Of a stretch of 58,213 bases of DNA, positions 1 to 9,254 are shown in pieces. The translations under genes were made by a program, and so were the position numbers. The DNA is from JAXMBN01 sp046349875 (lineage in GTDB: Bacteria > Planctomycetota > Planctomycetia > Pirellulales > Pirellulaceae): the NCBI GenBank assembly GCA_046349875.1, contig JAXMBN010000033.1, positions 1 through 58,213 on the forward strand, in the 5' to 3' direction. The notes beneath the pieces are model-generated. The model saw only the letters and a program-made list of their open reading frames with translations. It did not search any database and was not told where the DNA came from. Positions within the stretch are counted from its first letter, which is position 1. Each line of letters begins with the position of its first letter.

Positions 1-709
1 GATAGTGATCGACTATTTTCTCATACGCTTCGTCGCTCGCATCTTGTAAGAACGACTCGACTTCGTCGGTTGTGGGTAGAAGTCCCGTCAAATCCAAAGC
101 AAGACGACGGATCAATGTCGAACGATCTGCCTGAGGCGAAGGAGTGAGTCCTAAGACCGAAAGTTGATGGCGCACGAAGCGGTCGATCGGACGTTGCGAA
201 ACATTCATCTTGAGCTGTGGCGGATCACGTCGAACGATGGGTTCAAAGGCCCAATGTTTCTTGCGATCTATACGCCCCTCAAAACTCTCGGGCCAGCTTG
301 CTCCACCATCGATCCACTCGCGGAGCAAACGGACTTCTTCCGAATTTAAGGGCGTTCCCTCTGGAGGCATGCGTTTCGATTCATCTTCGCTGGTTATGTA
401 CTGAATGAGCAGGCTGGCTTGGCTATCTCTACCAACCCATGCGCGTCCTGAATCTCCACCTTCGATGGCTCGCGCTCGTATGTCGAGTCGCAATCCTCCT
501 TCCTGCTTCTCCGATCCGTGGCAGCGGAAACAATGGCGTTCCCATATTGCAAAAACCTTTTGCATCACAAGATCTTCGCCAGAGCTTTGCTCTTGCTCAT
601 TGGCAATTGGCTTTTGCGCAACGAGTGGCCCAGCACCGATGGTCCCCCAAAGACCGACGCCAATCAGGCAGAGATAGCCGAACCATGCTGATCGCTTCGA
701 GTGTCGCAT
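1..709 (-). CDS. PSD1-type planctomycete cytochrome c / DUF1549 protein, partial
   Basis: The frame stays open from a start near 709 to the left edge, so only the N-terminal ~236 residues are present. The start chosen gives a signal peptide: basic residues (RHSKRS), a hydrophobic run, then an Ala-rich cleavage region ending near VAQ. In-frame ATGs also lie about 30-50 bases upstream. A single heme-c motif CFRCH follows in the PSD1 context (RHCFRCHG, then ...GGLRLD and RMPPEG). Next comes the beginning of a DUF1549 domain (FVRHQL...LIRRLALDLTGLLPT). Proteins of this family are exported, heme-bearing and very abundant in planctomycetes, often paired with DUF1501 proteins; their reaction is unknown. 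The downstream partner would lie outside the window. The family call is firm; the function is not known. Confidence 0.85.
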   Translation of the reverse strand, partial: MRHSKRSAWFGYLCLIGVGLWGTIGAGPLVAQKPIANEQEQSSGEDLVMQKVFAIWERHCFRCHGSEKQEGGLRLDIRARAIEGGDSGRAWVGRDSQASLLIQYITSEDESKRMPPEGTPLNSEEVRLLREWIDGGASWPESFEGRIDRKKHWAFEPIVRRDPPQLKMNVSQRPIDRFVRHQLSVLGLTPSPQADRSTLIRRLALDLTGLLPTTDEVESFLQDASDEAYEKIVDHY

Positions 710-987
710 GGATTCCCGACAAATCCTCGCAGAGTGCATGGGTCGATTCATTGGCATCACCGAAATCGAATGAAAACGAAGCAGAAAAGCGATTTGGGCA
801 AGGAATCGCCCAAAACAAATGGTGGGGAGTGGAGGGCAGGAAGGTCTCAATTGGTCTATCATAAAATGAAGGGCTTGAGCACAACAAGCATATTCACCCT
901 TTCAAGCCTCGGAATCCTGGATCGATCGCACCAAGAATCCCTGCGACATCGGATTTCCATGCCTATTGCCTTCATGGACTGTACTTT
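710..987. other. Divergent intergenic region
   Basis: This 278-base spacer separates the minus-strand cytochrome gene from the plus-strand decarboxylase and must carry both promoters. I saw no convincing -35/-10 pair, operator palindrome or RNA structure. Short open frames crossing it lack family features and are treated as chance. Confidence 0.4.
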
Positions 988-2589
988 ATGAACAACGAGT
1001 CGTTCAGCAAGCTTGTTTCAACCTTTTTTACACCACATCGCGACGAGCTCGTCGAGATCTTCACCGAGCTATTGGATGCGATCGAAGCCGAAGGCCACCT
1101 GCCACCTGGTGGCATTATGTCTCGCAACTACGAAACGGCGCAGGCGAATCCCGAGATCCACACGATTCCAGGAAACCTCAAAGATGCTCGCGACGCCATC
1201 TTCCCTTTCTTCTGGGGCACCGATGGCTGGGCTTCCGAGTTGCATATTGAAAACGTCAAAGGGCCTGCCAGTTACGCTTCGCTGATTGGTGCGATCGCCT
1301 GCTTGCTCAAGAACCCAAACCTTTGCGTCGACACATACTGCCAGCGATCCAATGAACTCGAAGTGAAGGCCATCACATCCTTGGCCAATTTGATTTTTTA
1401 CCACACAGCCTCGCCATGGGGCGTGTTCACGATGGGTGGGACGATTTCCAATTTGTACGGGGGCAAAATTGGCATCGAGAAAGTTTGCCCAGGTGCTATG
1501 CAGCAGGGACTGGGAACGCAACCGGTTGTTGGATTCGTTTCGGATGCAGCTCACTATTCCAATGCGACCCTCGCGGGTTGGCTTGGAATGGGTACCAATC
1601 AACTCCTTCGCATCCCTACCGACGATTCCATATCGATGCGAATGGACAGCCTAGAATCGGGACTCGAGCAAGCGTATCGCGAAGGTAAGAAGGTCGCGTT
1701 TGCAATCGGCACCTTCGGAACGACGGATGCTTATGGTGTTGATGACATCAAGACCATGCGAACGCTGCTCGATGATGTGGCCAATCGGCACGGTGAGCCA
1801 ACGCCTCATCTCCATGTCGATGCTGCGGTGGGATGGGTGAGCTGCTTCCTAAGCGAATACAATGTGGATACCAATCCACTTGGATTGAATCCCTCGATTC
1901 TTCCTTTGGTTCAAAAGGCTCAGTCGGCTGCTCGCGGATTCCAATTCGCCGACTCGGTGACGATCGATTTCCACAAGATGGGTTGGGGGCATTATCCTTC
2001 GAGCGCCTTCATCGTAAACAGACGTGAGGACCTCAAATATCTTCTTCGCGATAAAAAGGAAGCCCCATACTTTTGTGAGGCTGATTATCGGCACGATCCT
2101 GCATTGTTCACGCTCGAATGCTCGCGGCCCGCGATAGGCCCCTATGCCGTGATGGCTTCCCTGAATGGTATCGGCCTGCAAGGCTACCAGATGCTGATTG
2201 GGCATGCGATGGAATTGGCGTGGAAGCTCAAGTCTAGACTCGAAAGTATGGACAACTGCAAGGTACTCAACATGGACACCTTCGGACCAAGTGTCGTATG
2301 GTGGGTGCTCCCGAAAGGGCGCGACGCGAAAGCCATTTATCAACAGATTCGCGAGGGGACTCTTTCAGAACAACAATGCGATCGCTACTTTGCCGAAGTC
2401 CGACGGATGTTCGAGAAGCGGCAACAAACGATGAAACATGGTAAAGATCCACTTCTGAGCTTTACCACCTCGATGGGATTCAAACCTCAAGGAAGGAGCC
2501 TTCCCGCTTGGAAGGCTGTATTCTTTAGCCCGCGAACTCGAGACGAACATATCGATGCTATCCTCAATAGCATCGAAGATCTTGTATAA
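988..2589 (+). CDS. Group II PLP-dependent decarboxylase (glutamate/aromatic-type)
   Basis: A 533-residue cytosolic enzyme of the group II pyridoxal-phosphate decarboxylase family (glutamate, tyrosine, DOPA and similar amino acids to amine plus CO2). The N-terminal third carries the GTDGWASELH and GGTISNLYGG stretches typical of cofactor phosphate binding. HVDAAVGW supplies the Asp that contacts the pyridine nitrogen. The Schiff-base lysine is in DFHKMGWGHYPSS. The C-terminal domain follows normally and the length fits the family. The ATG at 988 gives a protein beginning directly with family-like sequence. Substrate cannot be read from the sequence; glutamate or an aromatic amino acid are equal guesses. 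It stands alone, with the M64 peptidase gene starting 40 bases after its stop. Confidence 0.88.
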   Translation: MNNESFSKLVSTFFTPHRDELVEIFTELLDAIEAEGHLPPGGIMSRNYETAQANPEIHTIPGNLKDARDAIFPFFWGTDGWASELHIENVKGPASYASLIGAIACLLKNPNLCVDTYCQRSNELEVKAITSLANLIFYHTASPWGVFTMGGTISNLYGGKIGIEKVCPGAMQQGLGTQPVVGFVSDAAHYSNATLAGWLGMGTNQLLRIPTDDSISMRMDSLESGLEQAYREGKKVAFAIGTFGTTDAYGVDDIKTMRTLLDDVANRHGEPTPHLHVDAAVGWVSCFLSEYNVDTNPLGLNPSILPLVQKAQSAARGFQFADSVTIDFHKMGWGHYPSSAFIVNRREDLKYLLRDKKEAPYFCEADYRHDPALFTLECSRPAIGPYAVMASLNGIGLQGYQMLIGHAMELAWKLKSRLESMDNCKVLNMDTFGPSVVWWVLPKGRDAKAIYQQIREGTLSEQQCDRYFAEVRRMFEKRQQTMKHGKDPLLSFTTSMGFKPQGRSLPAWKAVFFSPRTRDEHIDAILNSIEDLV

Positions 2590-2629
2590 CCTATTTGCCC
2601 TTCACCTTTGCTCCCATTTGATATCCATC

Positions 2630-4048
2630 ATGAACCTAACCCAACATTCTCGAATCGTGATCGAACACCGACAACCTCGCGTATCTTGCACGCGCGCTCC
2701 CAAGACGTTTGGCCCCAAGCGATTGCACGCTTTAAGGGCAGTGATGTTCGCCATCGCGACCTGCTTGCCTCTTTCCTTGCAAGCGCAATCGCCATCCGGC
2801 GAATCGAAAACATCGGCCATTCGATTCGAAGACCATTTTGAGGACAAGGCGCTTCGACTGGAATTGTTTCATGGTGGCGATGCCAAGGAGTCTTCTTTTG
2901 CGTTGCGAGACATCTATGAAGAACCGATGTGGCCTGAGAACCCTCATCAGTTGATCACGCCATTCTCCTATGGGAAGCACATGATTCGCGTGGTTGATGC
3001 GGCATCGTCGCAACTCCTATACTCGCGAGGCTTTGATACGATGTTCGCGGAGTACGTAACGACCGAGCCCGCCATCAAAGGAGTCAAACGTATCTTTGAA
3101 ACCGCCGTCCGGATTCCACAACCCAAGGCGAAGGTTCGCGTGGAGATCACGCATCGCAATAAGCAAAACGCCTGGAACAAAGTCTTTGAGATCGAACTCG
3201 ATCCGAAAGACTATCATATTCGTCGCGAATCACCGGCGACCGACAAATCCTTTGAGATCCACAAGAGCGGTGATCCCAAACATTGCGTCGATGTCGTCTT
3301 CTTAGCGGAAGGTTATTTGGCGGAAGAACAAGCCAAATTCCAAGGCGACGTCGAACGGTTGACTCGCTACATGTTCGAGTGCGAACCCTACAAACAATCC
3401 AAAGACAAGTTTAATGTGCGCGGTGTGTTCCGGGCATCCCAAGAGAAAGGGACAGATCAGCCTCGCCAAGGCTCCTACAAGAACACCGCATTGCAAACAA
3501 CCTACAACATCTTCGATCTTGATCGCTACTTGCTATTGGAAGAAAACCACACCATGCATCGCATGGCAGCTCAGGTTCCCTATGACACAATTGTGGTGAT
3601 CGTCAATACGCCACGCTACGGTGGCGGCAGTATCTGTCTCGACTATTGCACATCGAGTGTCGATCATCCGACAAGCAATCACGTATTTCTCCATGAGTTT
3701 GGACATTCGTTTGCCTACTTGGCCGACGAGTACATCGGAAACGTAGCCTACAACGATATGTATCCCGAAGGCGTTGAGCCGGTTGAACCGAACATTACTC
3801 GCGAACTCGATCCAAACAAAATCAAGTGGAAGCACCTCCTTGATGCATCGTTAACGATTCCTTCGACGAAAGAAGGCTGGAAGAAAGGGATGGTCGGAGC
3901 CTTTGAAGGTGGCGGCTACATGGCCAAAGGTATCTACCGCCCCGAGTGGATGTGCTGGATGGGAAACAACGATCCCAAACTCGGCTTCTGCGCCGTCTGC
4001 CGCGAAGGCATTCAAAAGATGATCGACTACTACACTCAATCACCCTGA
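2630..4048 (+). CDS. Exported M64-family (IgA peptidase) metallopeptidase
   Basis: Start placed at 2630, giving a long N-region and a hydrophobic export signal (AVMFAIATCLPLSLQAQ) at about residues 37-53. The frame is open further upstream into the preceding gene, but those codons are not needed. The catalytic zinc motif is HEFGHSFAYLADEY at about residue 355: HExxH, with the distal zinc/active-site acid in the DEY that is characteristic of peptidase family M64. The domain before it is a beta-rich M64 N-domain. The C-terminus carries several cysteines (CWMG...CAVCRE) as in related proteins. The mature enzyme probably acts outside the cytoplasmic membrane on unknown proteins. It may be cotranscribed with the decarboxylase (40-base gap), but no functional link is evident. 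Confidence 0.85.
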   Translation: MNLTQHSRIVIEHRQPRVSCTRAPKTFGPKRLHALRAVMFAIATCLPLSLQAQSPSGESKTSAIRFEDHFEDKALRLELFHGGDAKESSFALRDIYEEPMWPENPHQLITPFSYGKHMIRVVDAASSQLLYSRGFDTMFAEYVTTEPAIKGVKRIFETAVRIPQPKAKVRVEITHRNKQNAWNKVFEIELDPKDYHIRRESPATDKSFEIHKSGDPKHCVDVVFLAEGYLAEEQAKFQGDVERLTRYMFECEPYKQSKDKFNVRGVFRASQEKGTDQPRQGSYKNTALQTTYNIFDLDRYLLLEENHTMHRMAAQVPYDTIVVIVNTPRYGGGSICLDYCTSSVDHPTSNHVFLHEFGHSFAYLADEYIGNVAYNDMYPEGVEPVEPNITRELDPNKIKWKHLLDASLTIPSTKEGWKKGMVGAFEGGGYMAKGIYRPEWMCWMGNNDPKLGFCAVCREGIQKMIDYYTQSP

Positions 4049-4479
4049 GTCGCCATGCGCTATCAGCATCAGCGGACTCGACTTGAACCAACTACGACCA
4101 TCCTTAGCAAGATGGTACGCAGTGAATCTACCACGAAGAACACCGAGATCACGAAGGGATGAAAGAGCTAAGTCTTTTTATACCTTGTTTCAATATCTTG
4201 AAATCAATCGAATTCCATCTTCGTGCACTCTGTGATCTTCGTGGCACAAACATTGGCCACTCGATTTCAAGCAGTTAGCAAAGACGGCGACCATATCGAT
4301 GACCATCCTCAGCAAAATGGTACGCAGTGAAACTACCACGAAGAACACCGAGATCACGAAGGAATGAAAGAGCTAAGTCTTTTTATCCCTTGTTTCAACA
4401 TCTTGAAATCAATCGAATTCCATCTTCGTGTACTCTGTGATCTCGGTGGTACCATCATTAGCCACTCGATTTCAAGAGG
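4049..4479. other. Intergenic region filled by a tandem repeat
   Basis: The 431 bases between the M64 gene and lexA contain no credible ORF. Most of the region is two tandem copies of a 205-base unit, described separately. Both flanking genes converge on it, so it should carry terminators; the inverted-repeat arms inside the units could act as such, but no classical stem plus T-run was seen. Confidence 0.6.
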
Positions 4480-4500
4480 TTAGCGAAGGCGACGGACGAC
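4096..4500. repeat. Two tandem copies of a 205-base unit with internal inverted repeats
   Basis: Copy one begins near 4096 (GACCATCCTTAGCAAGATGG) and copy two at 4301. A second pair of landmarks, GCCACTCGATTTCAAG at 4256 and 4461, gives the same period of 205, and identity is high throughout. Within each unit the left arm CCACGAAGAACACCGAGATC (near 4131 in copy one) is answered about 90 bases later by an imperfect inverted copy (CTTCGTGCACTCTGTGATC... near 4217). A large hairpin or MITE/REP-like origin is therefore plausible. The second copy runs into the last codons of lexA: the stop and a few codons are recognisable in degraded form after copy one near 4276. Confidence 0.85.
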
Positions 4501-5082
4501 ACCGATGACGATGCCCATGATATTGGCGTTGTCGACGTAGATGGGGGCCATGTGTTTGTTGGCAGGTTGCAATCGAATGCGACCATTCTCAGGGAACCAA
4601 TACTTCAGCGTCGCTTCATGCTCGTCCGTTTGAGCCACCACGATCTGCCCTGGATAAGCATACGATTGCTTCTGAATGATGACCCAATCGCCATCGGCGA
4701 TGTGCGCGTCGATCATCGAATCGCCGGTCACTTCGAGAACGAAACGATCGCCCCGTTCAAAGATCTCTGCAAAATCGATCCGCTCAGTCTGCTCAAACCC
4801 AAGCGTGCAAGCACCAGCAGCCACTCGTCCAGCCAAAGGAAGCCCACGTGTCTCGCGATGTCGAACGGGTTCGGTCAATTCAATGGCTCGCGATTTGTTG
4901 GCATCGCGACGAATCATGTCCTTGCGCTCCAAGGCACGAAGGTGGCACATCACACCGTTGGGCGAACGAATATCAAGATGCTCGCCAATCTCGCGCACCG
5001 TCGGTCCATAACCTCGATTTACAATCTTTTCGCGAATGAAATCGTATACCTTCTGCTGGCGATCAGTTAGTGGACGTGCCAC
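4480..5082 (-). CDS. lexA: LexA repressor (SOS response, self-cleaving)
   Basis: A 200-residue LexA. The N-terminal winged helix (LTDRQQKVYDFI, PTVREIGEHLDIRSPNGV) is followed by an S24 peptidase domain. The self-cleavage site is Ala89-Gly90 within GRVAAG. The catalytic Ser122 (GDSMIDA) and Lys160 (ATLKYW) are both in place, so it should respond to RecA filaments. The start is GTG at 5082, supported by a GAAGGAG ribosome-binding site 7-8 bases upstream; no ATG alternative fits. The 3' end lies inside the second copy of the 205-base repeat. I could not identify a LexA box upstream, where autoregulation would be expected; planctomycete boxes may differ from known ones. Confidence 0.95.
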   Translation of the reverse strand: MARPLTDRQQKVYDFIREKIVNRGYGPTVREIGEHLDIRSPNGVMCHLRALERKDMIRRDANKSRAIELTEPVRHRETRGLPLAGRVAAGACTLGFEQTERIDFAEIFERGDRFVLEVTGDSMIDAHIADGDWVIIQKQSYAYPGQIVVAQTDEHEATLKYWFPENGRIRLQPANKHMAPIYVDNANIMGIVIGVVRRLR

Positions 5083-5423
5083 GGCAAACTCCTTCGGGTA
5101 CGGCGACCCTTATGTTCAGCTCCTGCCCTCAAACCCTGACCCCTCATCAAAAGGCCAGAATCGGCTCCAATATGCCTGCCCTCGGTAACGACCAACTATT
5201 GAATTGGCCTCTTTTCCCTATGAAAATCATGCAACTCAACTGCAAAAGCAATCCCATTGCAATGCAACCCAGGGCCAAGCAAAACGAAAACCAAGCGTTT
5301 TCGTTCACCATGGCCAAGGCATTTCAGGAAACGGATTAGCACGCAGACGCTGAGCAGGCGTTCGCTAATTCCTGCACCTTTCGGTGTACCTAGCTCAAAT
5401 ATACACCTCTGTACAAACCAAGA
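5083..5423. other. lexA promoter region
   Basis: This 341-base gap lies upstream of lexA and downstream of the oxidoreductase gene, both read leftward. It must hold the lexA promoter and possibly the end of the upstream transcript. A GGTGTA...TACACC inverted repeat lies near 5382-5406, and two TTGCA-type repeats near 5230-5265. Neither matches a known SOS box. The short plus-strand ORF spanning it has no family features. Confidence 0.35.
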
Positions 5424-6875
5424 CTAGTGTTCACTGCTCATTTCTTTCTTGATTTGCTTGAGCTGTTCGGCCTCGGGCATTGCTTTGTAGTAGTCATCTA
5501 GCGGGTAACACCCACTAATGATGGCGTTTCGTGGCGCCGTGGTGCAGTCGCTAAAGGTTCGGCATACCTTCTTTCGCTCGATCACTTGACCATGAAGAGT
5601 GTCCCACGGGAGCGTTGGATACGACAAAACCATCCGTCCTAAACCGATGAAATCAACCCATCCCTCGCGTACGGCAGCTTGCCCCACATGAGGCAAGAAG
5701 TCCTGAAGATACGTATAGCCTGAACCAACCAATGGCATTTGAGGAAACCGTTTTTTGATCTGAGCCACCGCGGACATTTGGCGAGCCACACCCACCAATG
5801 GATCTTCAGGGGGCAAGTATCCATCCGATGGCGGAAAGGCAGCGGGCCTTTGTATATGGGGATTGTAATAGGGACTGCCACAACTCAAGTTGACCATGCA
5901 TACCCCGCTGGCTTGCAACAACTTCAGCAATGCAACGGGCTCGTCCAAACAGATCTTCAACGGGTCCTGGGGATCTAAGCCGAATCCAACGGTGTAGGGA
6001 AGGCATTGGCTATAGTCCATCGGCACTCCATGCTCGTCCCCCATTTCATAAGGAGGACGATCAAACAGACTGAGTCGCACTCCAACCTCGAGTTTAGGGC
6101 ATTCTTCGCGAATGCGCTCGATCGTCATGCGCAATAGCCGTGATCTCCCCTCTAGATCTCCACCAAACTTACCTGGACGACTCCGCGCACTTAGAAATTC
6201 ATGCAGCAAGTAACCATGGCATGCTTTGACATCCACGAATTCAAAGCCAGCTCGCTCAGCCGTCTTCGCCCCTTCCACATAAGCGCGGGAAAGTTCTTCC
6301 AATTGGCTATCCGTCCAAACCACGCTTTCATCGTGAGGATCGATGCTAAACTTGCGATCCAAAAGGGGATGATGGTAGGCGATGCGAGGTTCGAGCTTCT
6401 TCGAATTGGGCCGCGAAAACCGGCCGCTGTGGGTCAATTGCAACCCAACGACCAACCCATCCGCATTCCCGAGTTTGGCGATGTGGGATTCGACCAGCAA
6501 CCTTCGAAGTTCCCGCAGGCCCGCCTCGTGCTGCGGAGTGGCCATGATCTGCCGCGGGTTCGCCCGACCATCGTGCTGCACGGCAGCGGCCTCGCCTCCC
6601 CATATCAATTTGGCCCCGCTTTCGCCGAATCGCTGCCATCTCCGCCGTGTCAAATCCGAAGGAACCCCATCGGGCTGGCCATCCCATCCTTCCATCGGAT
6701 GGATGCACCATCGGTTACCAACAGTCCAACGTCCAACCTGCAGTGAACTCGCCAAGGGCGAGGCTTCGCTGGCCGAATAAACGCGGTCATCGCAAGGCAT
6801 TTCAACCTGGAGTTCTTGAAGACGCTGCCGAAATCCATCGACGGTCTTGAGCTGGGCCACTTTGGGGAAACGCAT
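5424..6875 (-). CDS. Old Yellow Enzyme-family NADH:flavin oxidoreductase
   Basis: A 483-residue FMN-dependent TIM-barrel oxidoreductase. Family signatures in order: an N-terminal strand with NRWCIHPMEGWDG (FMN binding), LQLTHSGRFS, the active-site block KACHGYLLHEFLSARSRPGKFGGDLEGRSRL, and the C-terminal phosphate-binding segment DFIGLGRMVLSYP. The family reduces activated C=C bonds using NAD(P)H. The C-terminal cysteines (CRTFSDCTTAPRN...SGC) are not the CxxCxxxC pattern of the Fe-S 2,4-dienoyl-CoA reductases, so it is probably a single-domain OYE-like enzyme or a variant cluster. Substrate unknown. The gene is monocistronic as far as can be seen. Confidence 0.85.
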   Translation of the reverse strand: MRFPKVAQLKTVDGFRQRLQELQVEMPCDDRVYSASEASPLASSLQVGRWTVGNRWCIHPMEGWDGQPDGVPSDLTRRRWQRFGESGAKLIWGGEAAAVQHDGRANPRQIMATPQHEAGLRELRRLLVESHIAKLGNADGLVVGLQLTHSGRFSRPNSKKLEPRIAYHHPLLDRKFSIDPHDESVVWTDSQLEELSRAYVEGAKTAERAGFEFVDVKACHGYLLHEFLSARSRPGKFGGDLEGRSRLLRMTIERIREECPKLEVGVRLSLFDRPPYEMGDEHGVPMDYSQCLPYTVGFGLDPQDPLKICLDEPVALLKLLQASGVCMVNLSCGSPYYNPHIQRPAAFPPSDGYLPPEDPLVGVARQMSAVAQIKKRFPQMPLVGSGYTYLQDFLPHVGQAAVREGWVDFIGLGRMVLSYPTLPWDTLHGQVIERKKVCRTFSDCTTAPRNAIISGCYPLDDYYKAMPEAEQLKQIKKEMSSEH

Positions 6876-7147
6876 AGAGGACTCACTACAGCGAAAAGAG
6901 ATGAGATAAGACCAACTGATACAGCGGTTTTTGAAGAACCTTGCGGGGGATCATTGTGTCCCAAAACGGTGCTCGATGCGAGCAGTCTTGGCTAGACAGA
7001 CTCTGCTTTTGGTGGAGGGATTTGCCATGGTCGAGATTTGCGTCCCCAATATACTTGAATGCGACGCCCAAAGGCGTTTTGACTTGGCGAATTGGGGATC
7101 CTTCCTATTAGCCTCTTCGACAAAACAGCAGAACTGAGAAGCACAAA

Positions 7148-8257
7148 ATGCGCGTTGGATTAGTGGGTTGGCGAGGAATGGTCGGTTCGGTCTTGATGGA
7201 TCGCATGCGTGCCGAGAAAGACTTCGATCTGATCGATCCTGTGTTCTTCAGCACGTCCAACGCCGGAGGAACGGCGCCACAAGGCAATCAGCCTTTGCAG
7301 GATGCTCATAACATCGATGCGCTCGCCAAGATGGATACGATCATCAGTTGCCAAGGTGGTGACTACACGACCAAGGTGTATGGAGAGTTGCGAGCCGCCG
7401 GATGGAATGGTTATTGGATCGATGCCGCATCCACGCTGCGAATGAAAGATGATGCAATCATCATCCTAGATCCGCTCAATCTTCACGTCATTGAAAAAGG
7501 AATTGCATCAGGTATCAAGAATTACGTCGGAGGCAACTGCACGGTGAGCCTCATGATGATGGGCCTGAATGGACTCTTCCGCGAAGGCTTGATCGATTGG
7601 ATCACCGCCATGACGTATCAAGCCGCATCGGGCGCAGGGGCTGCTAATATGCGGGAACTCGTTTCCCAGATGGGCACGATCCATCGATCGGTAGAACCAT
7701 TGCTGGCAGACCCTGCTTCGAGCATCCTGGAACTCGACCGAAAAGTGGCTGAGTGTATGCGAGGCTCAAACTTCCCCACGGAACAATTTGGAGTTCCATT
7801 AGCAGGAAGCCTCATCCCATGGATCGACAAAGACCTTGAGAATGGTATGTCCAAAGAAGAGTGGAAAGGGGATGCAGAATGCAACAAGATTCTCGGCCTA
7901 CCCTCGCAAGGACCAGGCCACATCACCATTGAAAGCCTTTGCATTCGCATCGGCGCCATGCGTTGCCACAGCCAAGCCCTGACGATCAAACTCAAGAAAG
8001 ATATTCCATTGGCCGACATCGAAGAGCTCATTCGCTCGGGCAATCCATGGGTTCAGTATGTTCCCAACAATCGAACCGAAAGCGTTCGTGGTTTGACCCC
8101 TACCGCCGTGACCGGAACACTCAACGTGGCTGTCGGTCGCGTTCGCAAAATGGCGCTCGGGTCCGAGTTCCTCACGACCTTCACCGTCGGGGATCAATTG
8201 TTATGGGGAGCTGCCGAACCGCTTCGTCGCATGCTTCGAATTTTGCTCGGAAAGTAA
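7148..8257 (+). CDS. asd: Aspartate-semialdehyde dehydrogenase
   Basis: A 369-residue enzyme of the Gram-negative (E. coli-type) Asd class, converting aspartyl-4-phosphate plus NADPH to aspartate semialdehyde. This step feeds lysine/diaminopimelate, threonine and methionine synthesis. The nucleotide-binding motif GLVGWRGMVGSVL is at the very N-terminus. The catalytic cysteine lies in GGNCTVSLMMMGL. The substrate-binding region (QAASGAGAANMREL) and the C-terminal GTLNVAVGRVRKM match the family. The ATG at 7148 places the glycine-rich loop at residues 4-14, as expected. It precedes rarD by about 80 bases and may share its transcript. Confidence 0.95.
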   Translation: MRVGLVGWRGMVGSVLMDRMRAEKDFDLIDPVFFSTSNAGGTAPQGNQPLQDAHNIDALAKMDTIISCQGGDYTTKVYGELRAAGWNGYWIDAASTLRMKDDAIIILDPLNLHVIEKGIASGIKNYVGGNCTVSLMMMGLNGLFREGLIDWITAMTYQAASGAGAANMRELVSQMGTIHRSVEPLLADPASSILELDRKVAECMRGSNFPTEQFGVPLAGSLIPWIDKDLENGMSKEEWKGDAECNKILGLPSQGPGHITIESLCIRIGAMRCHSQALTIKLKKDIPLADIEELIRSGNPWVQYVPNNRTESVRGLTPTAVTGTLNVAVGRVRKMALGSEFLTTFTVGDQLLWGAAEPLRRMLRILLGK

Positions 8258-8338
8258 TCGATTAAACTTCGTCCATTCTCATTGGAAGGCTTGGATGCTA
8301 CCTCGAATCGTTGAGGTCGCTACCTCATCGAGGCTCGC

Positions 8339-9253
8339 ATGAACCGTGGTTATCTTTATGCTTTCTCCGCCTATGCCATGTGGGGATTGCTCCCGATCTA
8401 CTGGGAAAAGCTGCGGCATGTTCCAGCCTTACAAGTAGTGTCGCACCGAATCCTGTGGTCCTGCCTCTTTCTGATCCCTTTGGTTCTTTGGGGAGGCTAC
8501 AGCGGTAAACTTCGTGAAAGCCTGCGAGATCGCAAGACCCTTGTTCGCCAATCGATCGCGGCCATCCTCGTGTGTGCAAACTGGCTGGGATTTATCTGGG
8601 CGGTTACACACGATCATATGGTCGAGAGCAGCTTGGGATATTTCATCAATCCTTTGATGAGCGTTCTTCTGGGTGTGCTACTGCTAGGTGAACGCCTGCG
8701 AAGAATTCAATGGTTATCGATCGGCATCGCAGCGATCGGAGTGAGTTGGCTTGCCTTGCGAACTGGGCATATCCCATGGATTGCCTTGATGTTGGCCACG
8801 ACCTTTTGCCTATACGCTCTCGTCAAAAAGACGACGTCCTTGCATCCCATCGTATCGCTGACCATTGAAACGTGGGCCTTAGTCATTCCAGCCTTGGCAT
8901 TTCTCGCCCTGCAACACGGTGAAGGGCAGGGGGCCATGGGACAAAATGGATTGAGCGATGCGATGTTGATCGGCGGTGGCGTGATGACGACGATCCCGCT
9001 CTTGCTTTTCGCTGCGGGTGCTCAGCGAATTCCTCTTTCTGCTGTTGGACTATTGCAATACATCGGCCCGACGCTTCAGTTCTGCTTGGGAGTCTTCGCC
9101 TACCACGAACCCTTTGATCAGAATAAACTGCTCGGCTTTGGGCTCGTCTGGTTTGCGTTGTTCATCTATGCGATCGAAGGAATCATCGCCTATCAGCGCA
9201 AGGCCGGCACACCAGCTCAGCCCACACCTCAACCCTCGGTTGCCCAGGACTAA
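8339..9253 (+). CDS. rarD: RarD/EamA-family transporter
   Basis: A 304-residue inner-membrane protein with about ten hydrophobic segments in the RarD pattern. It starts GYLYAFSAYAMWGLLPIYWEKL and carries the conserved HRILWS and GYFINPLMSVLLGVLLLGERL segments. The family belongs to the drug/metabolite transporter superfamily (two EamA halves). RarD was named for chloramphenicol sensitivity in Pseudomonas, but the natural substrate is unsettled. Length and motif order are normal. The next gene starts two bases after its stop, so they form a translationally coupled pair. Confidence 0.9.
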   Translation: MNRGYLYAFSAYAMWGLLPIYWEKLRHVPALQVVSHRILWSCLFLIPLVLWGGYSGKLRESLRDRKTLVRQSIAAILVCANWLGFIWAVTHDHMVESSLGYFINPLMSVLLGVLLLGERLRRIQWLSIGIAAIGVSWLALRTGHIPWIALMLATTFCLYALVKKTTSLHPIVSLTIETWALVIPALAFLALQHGEGQGAMGQNGLSDAMLIGGGVMTTIPLLLFAAGAQRIPLSAVGLLQYIGPTLQFCLGVFAYHEPFDQNKLLGFGLVWFALFIYAIEGIIAYQRKAGTPAQPTPQPSVAQD

Positions 9254-9254
9254 C

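Noticed and set aside
4552..5070. Open frame of 172 codons on the plus strand inside lexA
   Set aside because: It is the antisense of a confidently assigned lexA with intact catalytic residues, and has no family features of its own.
5083..5423. LexA box in the lexA promoter region
   Set aside because: Neither the Gram-negative CTGT-N8-ACAG nor the Gram-positive CGAAC-N4-GTTCG pattern was found.
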